Shown: one piece after another, positions 44,466 to 54,595 of the stretch
Position numbering within the stretch: the stretch's first letter is position 1
How the letters are laid out: the number at the start of each line of letters is the position of its first letter
Assembly: GCA_963675135.1 (NCBI GenBank)
Contig: OY776129.1
Coordinates: 41,766,141-41,830,140, forward strand
DNA length: 64,000 nt
Direction: 5' to 3'
Origin: Galeopsis tetrahit
Taxonomy: Eukaryota > Streptophyta > Magnoliopsida > Lamiales > Lamiaceae
Program-made: the position numbers and the translations under genes
Notes under the pieces: generated by a model
What the model was told of the DNA's origin: nothing
What the model saw: the letters and a program-made list of their open reading frames with translations, nothing else
Databases searched by the model: none

Positions 44466-45320
44466 TGTAGATGTTGTTAATCCTTAAATGCCTTAACATT
44501 ATCAACAACATCTTAATTTGACCTTCCGAGATTTTTTCTAAGTCTTTTCTGAAATGCTACATTAAATGTTGATCTAAATGTTGTCGCATTCTGGCAGGAT
44601 CTAGAAGCTTCTACAAGGATCTGGAACCTGGAAGATTCCAGAACATTGGAGAACATACTAGAACGGCCTGGAACCATTTGGAACGACCTGAAGCATTCAA
44701 GAAGGATCTAGAAAGATCATGGAAGTTGAGTTCCTAAAAAATAGGATCTCATTGTGGAAGCCTCTAGAATCAGCACCCCACTACTATAAATACCGATGGA
44801 AGGCTTCTCAAATCAGTGTACTCTATTCGATCAACTTCCTAGACCGAGCGTATATCCCTGTTAGGAATTGTGGCCAGTAGAACTACCTTTTAGATCATAC
44901 GTTCGTATCCCACCCGTATGGCTGTGTGTCTTCTTATCTATTGAGAGTGTAATCATTAGATAGACTAGGCATTTCGACAGTGTATACCTTATACACTTAG
45001 TTCGTTTTTAGAACAAGGCACCTGCCTCGTTTGTAGTTTCTGTTGTGAATGTTAATGCTGTAACATTTCACACAACATTTGTACTTGAAGATAAGTATTG
45101 TTTTTCGCCGTAAGGCTAGCATAGATTTTTATTTATAAAATCTATGTTAAAAATTATTTCCATTGTGTCACGTTTGTTTTTAGTGTTTCAAGTCTTCCGC
45201 TGTGTAAATCATAATTTCTGATATTCTGTTAGAGTCAGTGTTGTACAAATTGTCTCAACATTTAGTACAACATTATTCTACTTAAACTTAAACACTTACA
45301 TACCACACCACACACTTTCA
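44466..45320 (+). repeat. Copia-3 3' LTR (855 bp)
   Basis: Matches 34701-35556 except for one missing T at about 44590. It is followed directly by the gtaac TSD and the remainder of the Copia-2 LTR. Confidence 0.95.
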
Positions 45321-45325
45321 GTAAC

Positions 45326-45414
45326 CTACAAGTAATTACAGATATGGAAAATATATACAAATCTCTAAAGATCTTTGACTAAATCAATTATGGACTAAAT
45401 CATTATTCCTATTA
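45326..45414 (-). repeat. Copia-2 5' LTR, second part
   Basis: This 89-bp piece matches 30319-30407, completing the 186-bp LTR. It ends TTCCTATTA before the ctaat TSD. Confidence 0.95.
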
Positions 45415-45419
45415 CTAAT

Positions 45420-46140
45420 GAAGCGTGCACGAAATGGATTATGACAACAATCTTTGAAGAATTACAGGATACATACTTGGAGCAAGTTGTTATGTAAGCA
45501 TGGGCATATGGAAGAAAAGATGTTCTTTAAGACACAATAACATATAGCGAACAAGATTCCCGGATGGTCACGTCAATGGATGATGTCTATGCTGGAGAAC
45601 TACAAAAGCACGAATAGAGAGAGAGGCGTGAACGCGACTCAAAGTGAATAAATATTGGGGAATGAACAAAGCAGAGTGACGGTGTTTTCAATATGGAAGA
45701 GAATAGCTTCGGTGTTGGTTATATTATTAGAAACGTGGATGGCAGCATCCTGGGGACGGGTTACCGAGGGATAGACCCACCGGGATCAGTGTTGAGCGTG
45801 GAGTTGGTAGCGATAGAGACAGGTTTGAGAGAATGTATGTGAAAATACCTTCGGGTAATCTCAGTAAGATCGGACTCCACGGAAGCCTTTAATGTGATTT
45901 GTCAAGCGAAACGGGTTCGAAGGTGACGAGGTAAGCTTTTTGGAAACCATATGGAGGATGATGGAGTTTTTCATAGTGTGCGAGATATCCTACATTCCAA
46001 AAGAGATAAACAAGTGCACGCACAAGCTTGTTGTCCACACGTACCATTCACCCGCTGCTCGCGATTGGAGTGACGATGAAATCCCGATTTGGGTTGACCG
46101 GTAACAATTTGGCCGTCCTTTACCTCTCAAAAAAATTGTA
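45420..46140 (+). pseudogene. LINE-2 C-terminal region with RNase H domain
   Basis: On the plus strand, broken frames read KWIMTTIFEELQDTYLEQVV, then GVGYIIRNVDGSILGTGYRG, SVLSVELVAIETGLREC and SVRSDSTEAFNVIC. This is the plant-type RNase H (RVT_3) fold that follows zf-RVT in many plant L1 elements, with the catalytic Glu and Asp positions visible. A final segment fits the HxxN/H..A..LA-type end, with RAN/KLVVHTYHS-like words near 46010. Stops interrupt it at several points. A CTCAAAAAAATTG stretch near 46125 may be the 3' end. Confidence 0.8.
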
Positions 46141-46311
46141 ATACAAAAAGATATTTAATTTGGGTAGTGTCCAATACCCGTGATAGACGAAATCATTATT
46201 TATACACATAAAAAAATAAAAATCAAGAAACCATTTTATTATGATTAGAAATCATACATTTGTATATTTCATATTGTATTTTTTTTAAGTATCGTATCTA
46301 TTTAATTAGTA

Positions 46312-46540
46312 CTCCCTCCCTCTATTCAATAAAACTTTGCTCACTTATTTTTTTAAAAATTATATTTTAATTATAAAAAATATATATGAAATAACGAGTA
46401 AAGAATATTGTTGGTAAATACACAATCTTATTAATAAAGTAGAAAAAACTACTCAAAAGTTAACTATTTAAATAGAATAAACACATATTTTATAGACCCA
46501 AAAATAGGTCTGAGCAAACTTTTTTAGGAAACAGAAGAAG
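46312..46540. mobile_element. Stowaway-type MITE (229 bp)
   Basis: Left end CTCCCTCCCTCTATTC and right-end complement CTTCTTCTGTTTCC continue with a shared TTTGCTCA block in both arms. The TSD is TA at 46310-46311 and 46541-46542. TA target site and CTCCCTC-type ends define Tc1/mariner Stowaway MITEs. It sits at the left edge of LINE-3. Confidence 0.8.
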
Positions 46541-46542
46541 TA

Positions 46543-46962
46543 ACGGACGCACAATCTGCCTTCATGGGAAAGAGGAACATTTTGGATAGTGTGGTTGTCC
46601 TGAATGAAGCGATCGATGAAGCAAAACGGGAAAAAATAGTGCGTGCTTTCTTCAAAATTGATTTCGCAAAAGCATACGACTCGATCGACTGGGGCTATCT
46701 CGAGCTTATGATGGAGAGATTCAACTTCCACCCCAAATGGAGGAAGTGGGTAATGGAATGCGTGTCGACAACATCAGCTTCAGTTATAGTCAATTGTAGC
46801 CCATCCGGTGAGTTTAAGATGGAGAGGGGACTAAGGCATGGGGACCCCCTATCCCCCTTCCTTTTCTTGATCGCCACAGAGGGATTGAGTATCCTCATGG
46901 AGAGGGCAACAGAAGAAGGCATATACAAAGCAGCAGAAATTGGACGGGAAAAAATTAGGGTC
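46543..46962 (+). pseudogene. LINE-3 RT, first piece
   Basis: The frame carries FFKIDFAKAYDSIDWGYLEL, the RT motif A region with its catalytic Asp, then RKWVMECVSTTSASVIVN and RGLRHGDPLSPFLFLIATEG. It ends at GREKIRV, where a TGA comes from the inserted LTR. RGLRQGDP is usual, so His replaces Gln here. The segment from 46694 on is duplicated at 48188-48456. Confidence 0.9.
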
Positions 46963-48187
46963 TGATGAGTCGAGATTATTGCATACTTTTGTGCTGTAAT
47001 TAGATATTATTTGAGAATTTATTTGAATTTTCTTGTGTTTTCCGACTCATTATTATGTGACTTTAAATTACCTTGATATTTTATTTTTTTATTTAATTCA
47101 GGTAAAATAGAGTATTTTTAGAGTACAATTGATGAGGGATGGTGTGAGAAGAAATCGACTCCGTTTTAAGAGGCCAATATTTGGGCCATGACATAAATTA
47201 ATTGAAGGAAGCCCTATTAAAGGGATAAGCAGGCCCATTAATTCAATTAATGTTTTTGGGCCCTAATACCTATTAAGGGCACACCAGCCGTGGAGAATGG
47301 GAGGAAGAAGAATTGGAGGCGGCTGTGAGATCAAGAAAAAGGCAGGCAGCAATCGTGAGTTTTGAGAGGCAGTTTTAATGAGAGTCTATCGTGAGAATTT
47401 TGTAGCCATGTTTGGCTAATTTTGTTTTCTAGTTCGAGGAGGTGCAAACCTTTGTTATGATTTAATTCTCGATTATTTAGTAACGAATTTCTCAACCCTT
47501 TCTATTTGATTTCTTCGTTATTTGTTTTATGCTATGCATGTGATGTTTAATTATTTTGTGAGTCTGATCAACTTGCATGATCAATTAATTATTTCTAGCT
47601 ATATTGCACGTTATAATCCGTAATTGTTATAATTGTGTAATTGGAGTAGGAAATAGGGCAGAACACCCTAGGGATAGCGAAGTCTAGATTGTATGAAACG
47701 AGCGTCTCGTATTCATAGTCTAGTTTGCTCTATTATTTTGGTTCGTTAATGCATTCTGTGAGTTGAATCTCGAATACATGTTTTGGGGTTATTCATTAGA
47801 ATAGGTTAATTAGAGGTCGTACCTTTTAATTAATTAAACTTAAGAAATAATTCGAACTAGTTTGGTCGTACCACTGGTTTAGGGGCAAGATTCAAAGAAG
47901 AGTTGAGATATTTGTGAATTTTAATTGTGTATGAAAATTATTCAAGGGGATGCAAATCCGAGAACTAGAATTTTCTTTTATTTGTTTATGTGTTATTTTT
48001 ATTGCTTTTTAGTAGAGTTAGAAACAACAATTCCAACCCCCCCCCCCCCCCTTTAATTGCTTTTATTGACACAAAATGCTAATAAAATTTGCTACTCCCT
48101 GTGGGAACGACCCTTACTTCCCTACTACATAGTGGGTATTTAAGGTAATTATTTTTGGGTGCCGGCGACAGCACACCAAATTTTGGC
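46963..48187 (+). mobile_element. LTR plus first bases of a primer-binding site (Gypsy-type fragment)
   Basis: The fragment starts TGATGAGTCGAG and the LTR appears to end ACAGCACACCA at 48178. AATTTTGGCGC follows, resembling the start of the TTTGGCGCCGTTGCC-type primer site of Tat/Ogre Gypsy elements. Other typical features are the poly(C) run near 48040 and the CTCCCTGTGGGAACGACCCTTAC block. It is flanked by a 269-bp direct duplication of LINE sequence instead of a 5-bp TSD. Confidence 0.7.
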
Positions 48188-50121
48188 GCTATCTCGAGCT
48201 TATGATGGAGAGATTCAACTTCCACCCCAAATGGAGGAAGTGGGTAATGGAATGCGTGTCGACAACATCAGCTTCAGTTCTAGTCAATGGTAGCCCATCC
48301 GGTGAGTTTAAGATGGAGAGGGGACTAAGGCAAGGGGACCCCCTATCCCCCTTCCTTTTCCTGATCGCCACAGAGGGATTGAGTATCCTCATGGAGAGGG
48401 CAACAGAAGAAGGCATATACAAAGCAGCAGAAATTGGACGGGAAAAAATTAGGGTCTCACATCTACAATTCGCGGATGATACAATTCTTATGGGGGACGC
48501 GAGCCCGGAAAATGCCTGGGTCATGAGACGGGTGCTTAGAAACATGGAATTGATGTCGGGCCTAAAAATAAATTTCGGGAAATGCTCGGTCATAGGGGTA
48601 AATGTGGAGGAGAACACCCTAAGTAACATGGCGGAGATCCTAGGGTGCAGAGTGGATACCATTCCTTTCACATACCTGGGAATGAGAGTGGGGTCAAATC
48701 ATAAGAAGGCAATGGAGTGGTCATCGATTGTGGGGAAAATAAAGAACAGGCTAGCACGATGGGACGATAAGAAGATCTCGATGGGTGGCAGGATCACACT
48801 ATTGAATTATGTTATATCCTCTCTTCCGATATACTATATATCCTTTTACTGCATACCAAAGAAAACCATGAGTAAGATTGTGAGGTTACAACAAATTTTT
48901 CTTTGGGGGGGTGGGAGTAATGGTAATAAAGTAGCATGGATTGATTGGAAAAGAGTATGTAACACAAAACAACTAGGTGGGTTAGGAGTTAGAGATATTG
49001 GATATTTTAACAAAACCCTCTTGGGGAAGTGGGGATGGAGATTCCTTAATGAGAAAAACAGTATGTGGGCTAGGGTGCTTAGGTCTAGGTATGAGTCCGG
49101 TGGGGGGGATGGTTTTAGCATATTTCCAAAAGGGAGGGTCGGGAGGGTATCTTTATGGTGGAAGGATGTCTTAAAAGTGGTGGGTGAGGGTGACGGGGAC
49201 TGGTTTCATGAAAATCTGTCTAAGGTTCTAGGGGATGGGAAAAATTCTATCTTTTGGGAGGAGAATTGGACGGGGGAGGGTATCTTAAAGGGTAGATTTA
49301 AGAGACTATACCAACTTAGCCTAGATAAGGGAAAGACAGTGGGTGATATGGGTACATGGGAGGGGGAAAACTGGAATTGGACATGGGAATGGATGAGGGC
49401 ACTATTTGATAGGGAACTAATACTCTTTAACGATTTGATCACTGTGTTGGACAGGTACAAACCAAAAGACGGGGTCGAGGAAGCGTGGAAGTGGAAGTCA
49501 TCTAACACGGGGAAGTACTCCACAAAAGAAACGTACTCGGTCTTGTTCAACCAAAGCCAAGACACTCAACTGGACGACAGACTAAGTCAAGGATTCAAGA
49601 ACGTATGGAAGAGCTTTGTCCCCTCAAAGGTCAAGGCACACACATGGAGGCTCCTATGGGGTAGGCTGCCAACACGAGTCAACCTTAGAAGAAGAAACAT
49701 CCTCAACCAGAACGACGACCTAAGGTGTGTACTATGTGGTGGGAGTGAAGAGACAGAGAAACACGTATTCCTGGAATGTTCTCAAGCCTACGAAGTCTGG
49801 ATGGAATGTCTGAATTGACTCAAGATACCATCAGCTCTACCACCAGACTTACTAGACCATCTCCTAGGGTTTGGAGGCCTTATTGGTGGAAGAAACGGGA
49901 AGAAGATCGCCACCTGCATATGGCTAGGTGTGGTATGGCTCATATGGAAATGGAGAAATGCAATCCTATTCCGCAACGAAACTTTCTCGATCACAAAGGT
50001 CAAGGAGGAACTAAGGGCAAGACTCTGGAGTTGGATCACTATCAAATACCCCACCGATACCAATTTATCCTTCAAGGCCCGGGTGACAGACCCACTCAAG
50101 TGCATGATTCGAGTCACTTAG
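48188..50121 (+). pseudogene. LINE-3 ORF2 C-terminal two thirds, one stop codon
   Basis: One frame is open except for a TGA at 49816-49818. It holds the RT region from motif B (ERGLRQGDPLSPFLF) through the active site HLQFADDTILMGD and GLKINFGKCSVIGVNVE. MGGRITLLNYVISSLPIYY and LGGLGVRDIGYFNKTLLGKW follow, then the zf-RVT domain (FKNVWKSFVPSKVKAHTWRL, CVLCGGSEETEKHVFLEC). After the stop the same frame continues with WLIWKWRNAILFRNE to a TAG near 50121. The stop most likely replaces a Trp codon. No RNase H follows, unlike LINE-2, so the two LINEs differ in architecture. Confidence 0.92.
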
Positions 50122-50236
50122 TAGTCTTTTGGTTACATTTACTGTTCTCTCTTGAACTTGTACACTAAATTAGCCTTTGGGTATTTCTTATACCCAGTGT
50201 TAATAAAATTCTTTTTACAGAAAAAAAAAAAAAAAG

Positions 50237-50947
50237 TAGATGATAATATGCATATATGACAAAACATAACATTTGAATTTGGGTGAGTCTTTTGTGCGTT
50301 GGTTGTCACGTGGAGTAACTAGTATTGGGTAAATTTTGATATTAGCTTTAATTTAAATCTAACATCTATTTTAGGTGAAACACGTAAATTAATATAGCAG
50401 AATAATATATTACAAAGTAGATTTTGATGTCTTATTCAGATGAATTACATTGTCAGGTGTACATATTAAAACGTGATACTAACATGCATCAATTGAAACT
50501 TGTAAATTATTATAACTAAAATGTATTAATGATTTCTATATAAGGTGAGTGCGCGGATGTTAGTTGAATGTTAAACTTCATTTTGATTTTTTTAACACAA
50601 CAAAGAATAAATAATTCAAATTACATTGATAAGTCTAGTTCATTAGGTGGCACACAAAGCTACATGAGGCCTTTAATTAACTTTAACAAATAATTGGGAC
50701 AATTAAGAAATTAATGAGAGTATTAATTCCTCCCTTTCAAAATGATGATCTTCATTCATTCTTTTATGTAGATCGACAAAATATCATTTATTTGGTCTAA
50801 AATTTTAAATTTTATTTTTAAAAATTTAAATATATCTTTAATTATTTATTGAATATTGTAACAATAATTAATCATTAAATATGAGTATTTATCTTTAAAA
50901 TTGTTTTATGAAAAAATATAAATAAGAAGACAAATTGACAACAAATA
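50237..50947. other. Gene-free AT-rich interval
   Basis: No supportable gene, RNA or TE terminus. Composition is simple and A/T-rich between the LINE-3 tail and the foldback arm. Confidence 0.5.
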
Positions 50948-52756
50948 TTTAATCCTTTTTAACTTCAATTTTAATCCTTTATGTTTTGAAGGAATTATAA
51001 TTGACTAATTTGGTGCCACATGTATTAAAAAATGTCACATCACTATCTCTCTATATAAATTTAAAAAAATAGAGTTAATAACACCCCAAAATATTTTATA
51101 CACACCCCATAATTTTAAATACAAAAATAAATGTATATAAAATAACTAAATAATCTTTACATTAATAAAAAGTAAAATAATTTTAAAAAATAACTTCAAA
51201 AATCTGAAAAATAAAATGTAATTAAAATTTAAAAGTATTTTAAAAAACTAACTAAATCTTTAAAAATAATTAATTTACATAAATTAATTAATTTTTTTGA
51301 AAAAAATCTCAGAAAATTAAATAGAATCCGAAATTAAAAAATAAATCATCAAAACAAAATTCAAAATATTGAAATTTTTTAATAAAACGTAAAAAAAAAA
51401 AAGGTAAATTAAAAAAAAATCAATAAAAAAGTAAGATTTTATTTTTTATTTAATTTTATTAATATTTATTTTTGATTGAATTGATTTTTCTTTCATTTTT
51501 TATCTTATTTTATTTTTTTTAATTGAATCATTAATTGGTATTTTTAATTTAATTATTTTATAAATTTTATTTGATTTATTTAATATTTGTAGATTTTATT
51601 TGGATTTAATTTATTTTTTCATTTAAATATTTTTTAATATTTAGTTGATTTTTTAAAATATTTTTAAATTTTATTTAGTTTTTCCTATTATTGAATATTT
51701 TTTTAATTAATTTTTAAAATTTATATATAGTTTTAATGATTTAATTGAATTTTAAATTATATTTTTAATTTTTATTCAATTTGTATTTGTTTTGAGAGAT
51801 AAATGGTAAATAGGAAAGAATTAGAGTGTGTTTAGTAATAAAAATTGATTTTTAAATTTTAGTGGGGTGTGTATAAAATTTGAGGTTTATATAACATTTT
51901 ATTAAATGTTAGTAGCCTTACACAAAAAAAATTATTTGCATCTACTCCAATCTAATTATTTTTCTCCTCTATATATATTGAAAAAAAAATTAAAAATTGC
52001 ATCTACTTCAAACTAATTAATTAATTTTTTGGAAATATATTTATTTACCATGAATATTTGATAAAATGATGATATTATCATTAAATTTAGTTATACGTTT
52101 CAATTAATAAAGGAAAATAATATAAGGTTTACTTAGTCATTTTATATACATTTATTTTTGTATTTAAAATTATGGGGTGTGTATAGAGTATTCTTGGTTC
52201 ACTACAAAAAAAACTGCTTTTAGTGAGAGTAAAATCTGTGACTAAAAATTGAATTACTGTCGTTAATGACTTTTAGTGACGGGAAATTGACTCTCATGGC
52301 CTCTAATTACTGCTTCTCTAGTTAAAAGTAAATAGTGACGGGATAGGGTCCCCTCACTATTAAGTATATAATTAGAGTAAATTTATCCTCACTAAAAGAT
52401 TTTTAATGATGGAAATTTCTGTCACTAAAACATCATTTTACTCTCACTATTAAGTACATTTAATTACAAAAATTCCCCTCATTAAAATTCAATCCCCCGT
52501 CACTAAACGTCGGTAGTATCCATATTTGACAAAATATAACATGTTGTGGAAATCTTTCTAGCTTTTCATTCAGATACATTACATCTAATTATTTAACCAA
52601 TTGATATAAATGACTAACCAATAACACAATCATAAAGGTCCCATACAAAAAGTATCATAATCAACTATAAAAGGTTAAACATGCAATGGGAAATAAATCT
52701 ATCCCCAAAAATGTCGCTTATATAACAAATTATTACTTTAACAAAACAATATTCAA

Positions 52757-54595
52757 CCATCAATCCCCTCAGGTTGTGTTTGGATGGGGGGATTTGATTT
52801 GAGGAGGCATTTCAAATGAAATGAATTAAAAATGCATGGATTTCAAATGACATGGTTTCAGTAAGGATTTGAAATCTCTCTCAGTTTTAACTAAAAAGTG
52901 TGTTAACACAAATCTAAGTATTTGAAATTCATTCATAATCCAAACATGTAGAATGGATTTGGACTGTGAATTTAAAATCCATAAGCCCAAATCCACCCAT
53001 CCAAACGCAACCTCAAAGAAATACAAGTACTCCATGTCGGTAGGTGAATTCTTGGAAACTGCAACCTTCTCATCATTGAAGATCACCCACCCACCATTTT
53101 TGTAGACATGAGCAACATAATGCCCACAATGTGTAGATGTCCCGATGTGGCTTACTAATCCAATCAGTCGGCATCCTAAACATATCACAACAAACCATTA
53201 ACACACAACGCTAAAACCGTCAGCAATCAAGCAGTGACTCTACCTAATGTGCTAAAATACAATTAGAGAAAGATAAGAGTTAACTCAAAAAAATTTCATA
53301 AATTGGTTATTTTTCAACATCAATCAACTTTAGTCATGCAACTTCAAAATTTTTGAGATAGTGAAAGTGTTCAGCAGGCATGCAACTACATCCTTAATTA
53401 AGTAATAATAGCATGCAATCTGATTCTATTGAAATGCTGCAGTAGTAAAAAAAACACAGCAAATTCTTTAAGGAGTTCAAAGAACTGATTTCCTTGACCA
53501 TCAGGTAGAGCAGCATCGACCACATTTCCACTACTACTAGGTGTAGTATCCATATTTGACATAGTAGGAGGAGAATTAAATATCCATTCAGTAGCTTTTT
53601 CAATATCACCATCCTGTAAAGAATCAAGTATTGGTTATTACAACAACATTCCACTTGACATGCACGAATTCCCATTAAAAAAAAGTGAAAGTCTCATAAT
53701 AAGTGCATTACCATATTATCCCAGTAATAAGGTTGCACTTTAAAGCATCAAGCAATAAAAGCCTAATTATAACAGAAGCGACGTGATAATAAATATTATA
53801 CATCAATAAGACAACCCCAAATTATCCCAAGTTGAGAAGGATATAAAAGAGCACATACCACCATCAGGTAATAATTTCTCTCCTGGTCGAAGACCTTTGC
53901 TGCGCATATTACTGATGTCAATGGTATCAGGAACATCTATATAGACATCTAAAGGACAAAACAGGAGGAACCCAGGAAAATGTGTTATTAAACAATATCC
54001 CTATAAATTGCTTCATGAAATAGAAACAAGCTTAGGTCAGTACACACCAAGTTTTTTTGGGCAAGAGGAATTTTCTCATGTGCAAGACCAGATAATCAGG
54101 AAATGAAGTCAGGCTTGTAGTCCTGTAACAACATAAAAATTTAAGTTAGATTTGGTAAATGAAGAGAAAAAGTTGATATTCAGCATAAAGTCACCTTAGT
54201 GCTTTTATCTTCTTCAGCAATTTACAAGGAGTATCCAACCCCCTGTATTTAAGTACTGTGGAGAGAAAAATTCAAGTTCCATTTCTTGTTTTCTCAGGAA
54301 GGTTTACACTTTGAGGAGGAGAATATTGGTCACTTTATTCCAGTTGTCTTGGTATTTAATGCACTGCTGTAGAAATCATGCAACTCTTCAGGAGCAGCAA
54401 ACAATCCAAACAGCCCATCAAAGGTACTCTTGGGCGAACAATTTCATCAGAAGACCTGTTGCAGAAGATATCTGAAGCAAAAGATGGAACAAAATAAACA
54501 TATACAAGGATGAGAGGGTTTCAACTCACAGTTCTTCTCCCTTTGCGTCCTTCTCAGCTTTTAGTTTCTTGAAATCTTCTAATTATTCTAAAATA
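52757..54595 (-). pseudogene. UBP14-like: UBP14-like ubiquitin-specific protease, 3' half with introns, captured in the CACTA
   Basis: On the minus strand several exons with GT/AG borders are recognisable. Near 54530-54592 is EDFKKLKAEKDAKGEEL. 54300-54475 has DEIVRPRVPL, then AAPEELHDFYSSALNTKTTG. 54045-54120 has LTSFPDYLVLHMRKF. 53859-53948 has VYIDVPDTIDISNMRSKGL. 53499-53613 is a UBA-domain exon (GDIEKATEWIFNS to ALPDG). 53016-53178 has RLIGLVSHIGTSTHCGHYVA, the catalytic His box. A MITE then splits the last codons, which resume at 52757-52768 and end in TGA. The Cys-box half is absent. An extra A in the A run at 54053-54059 and other small indels break the frame. The intact plant protein disassembles free ubiquitin chains. 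Antisense transcription from the CACTA could affect the parent gene; that is inference. Confidence 0.88.
52772..53012. mobile_element. Harbinger/Tourist-like MITE (241 bp) inside the captured last exon
   Basis: Ends are GGTTGTGTTTGGATGG and the complement GGTTGCGTTTGGATGG, with a 3-bp TSD tca at 52769-52771 and 53013-53015. The interior has further inverted TTTGAAAT words. A 3-bp TSD with GTTTGGATGG ends fits PIF/Harbinger MITEs. It splits the UBP14-like coding exon four codons before its stop. Confidence 0.8.

Larger units (their letters stand above)
34701..45320 (+). mobile_element. Copia-3: sirevirus-type Ty1/Copia element with an extra ORF after pol
   Basis: A 10.6-kb element with near-identical LTRs of 856 bp (34701-35556) and 855 bp (44466-45320), differing by one T in a T run by eye. 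The 5-bp TSD gtaac is at 34696-34700 and 45321-45325, inside the Copia-2 LTR. Canonical TG...CA termini, a full TGGTATCAGAGC primer site two bases after the LTR, and an AATTGGGGGAGAT polypurine end are present. Pol is the sirevirus type (two gag zinc knuckles, the LLHMDLMGPM integrase block), and 0.9 kb after pol there is a second long coding region. Sirevirus assignment rests on domain motifs and layout. Confidence 0.95.
30222..45414 (-). mobile_element. Copia-2: Ty1/Copia retrotransposon (minus strand) interrupted by Copia-3
   Basis: LTRs of 186 bp lie at 30222-30407 and at 34604-34700 plus 45326-45414, the second split by Copia-3. They are identical by eye. The 5-bp TSD ctaat is at 30217-30221 and 45415-45419. 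On the element strand the LTR begins TAATAGG and ends TTTCA, so the termini are TA...CA instead of TG...CA. The primer site TGGTATCAGCC and the PPT GAGGGGGG sit in the expected places. Coding runs gag, protease, integrase, RT, RNase H, with one nonsense codon and two frame breaks near gag/protease. Confidence 0.95.
27580..46140 (+). mobile_element. LINE-2: L1-type LINE remnant split by a solo LTR and by Copia-2/Copia-3
   Basis: Coding similarity on the plus strand starts with the RT C-terminal part (27640-28290) and continues through a decayed linker to 28441. It resumes at 30166-30221 after the solo LTR and again at 45420-46140 after the nested Copia pair, ending with an RNase H domain. Removing the solo LTR with one caaat TSD and Copia-2 with one ctaat TSD rejoins these blocks collinearly. 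The 5' half, including the RT active site, is not seen. Stops are scattered throughout. Confidence 0.8.
46543..50236 (+). mobile_element. LINE-3: 5'-truncated L1-type LINE with poly(A) tail, broken by an LTR fragment
   Basis: The RT begins mid-domain at 46543 (VTDAQSAFMGKRNILD) and is cut at 46962 by an LTR-derived fragment. It restarts at 48188 with a second copy of the last 269 bp, then runs through the rest of RT and zf-RVT to 50121. The tail of about 16 A at 50221-50236 after AATAAAATTC marks the 3' end. The 5' part, including ORF1 and the endonuclease, is absent. Confidence 0.88.

Noticed and set aside
48846..49565. Minus-strand open frames opposite LINE-3 ORF2
   Set aside because: They are antisense shadows of a well supported RT/zf-RVT reading frame.
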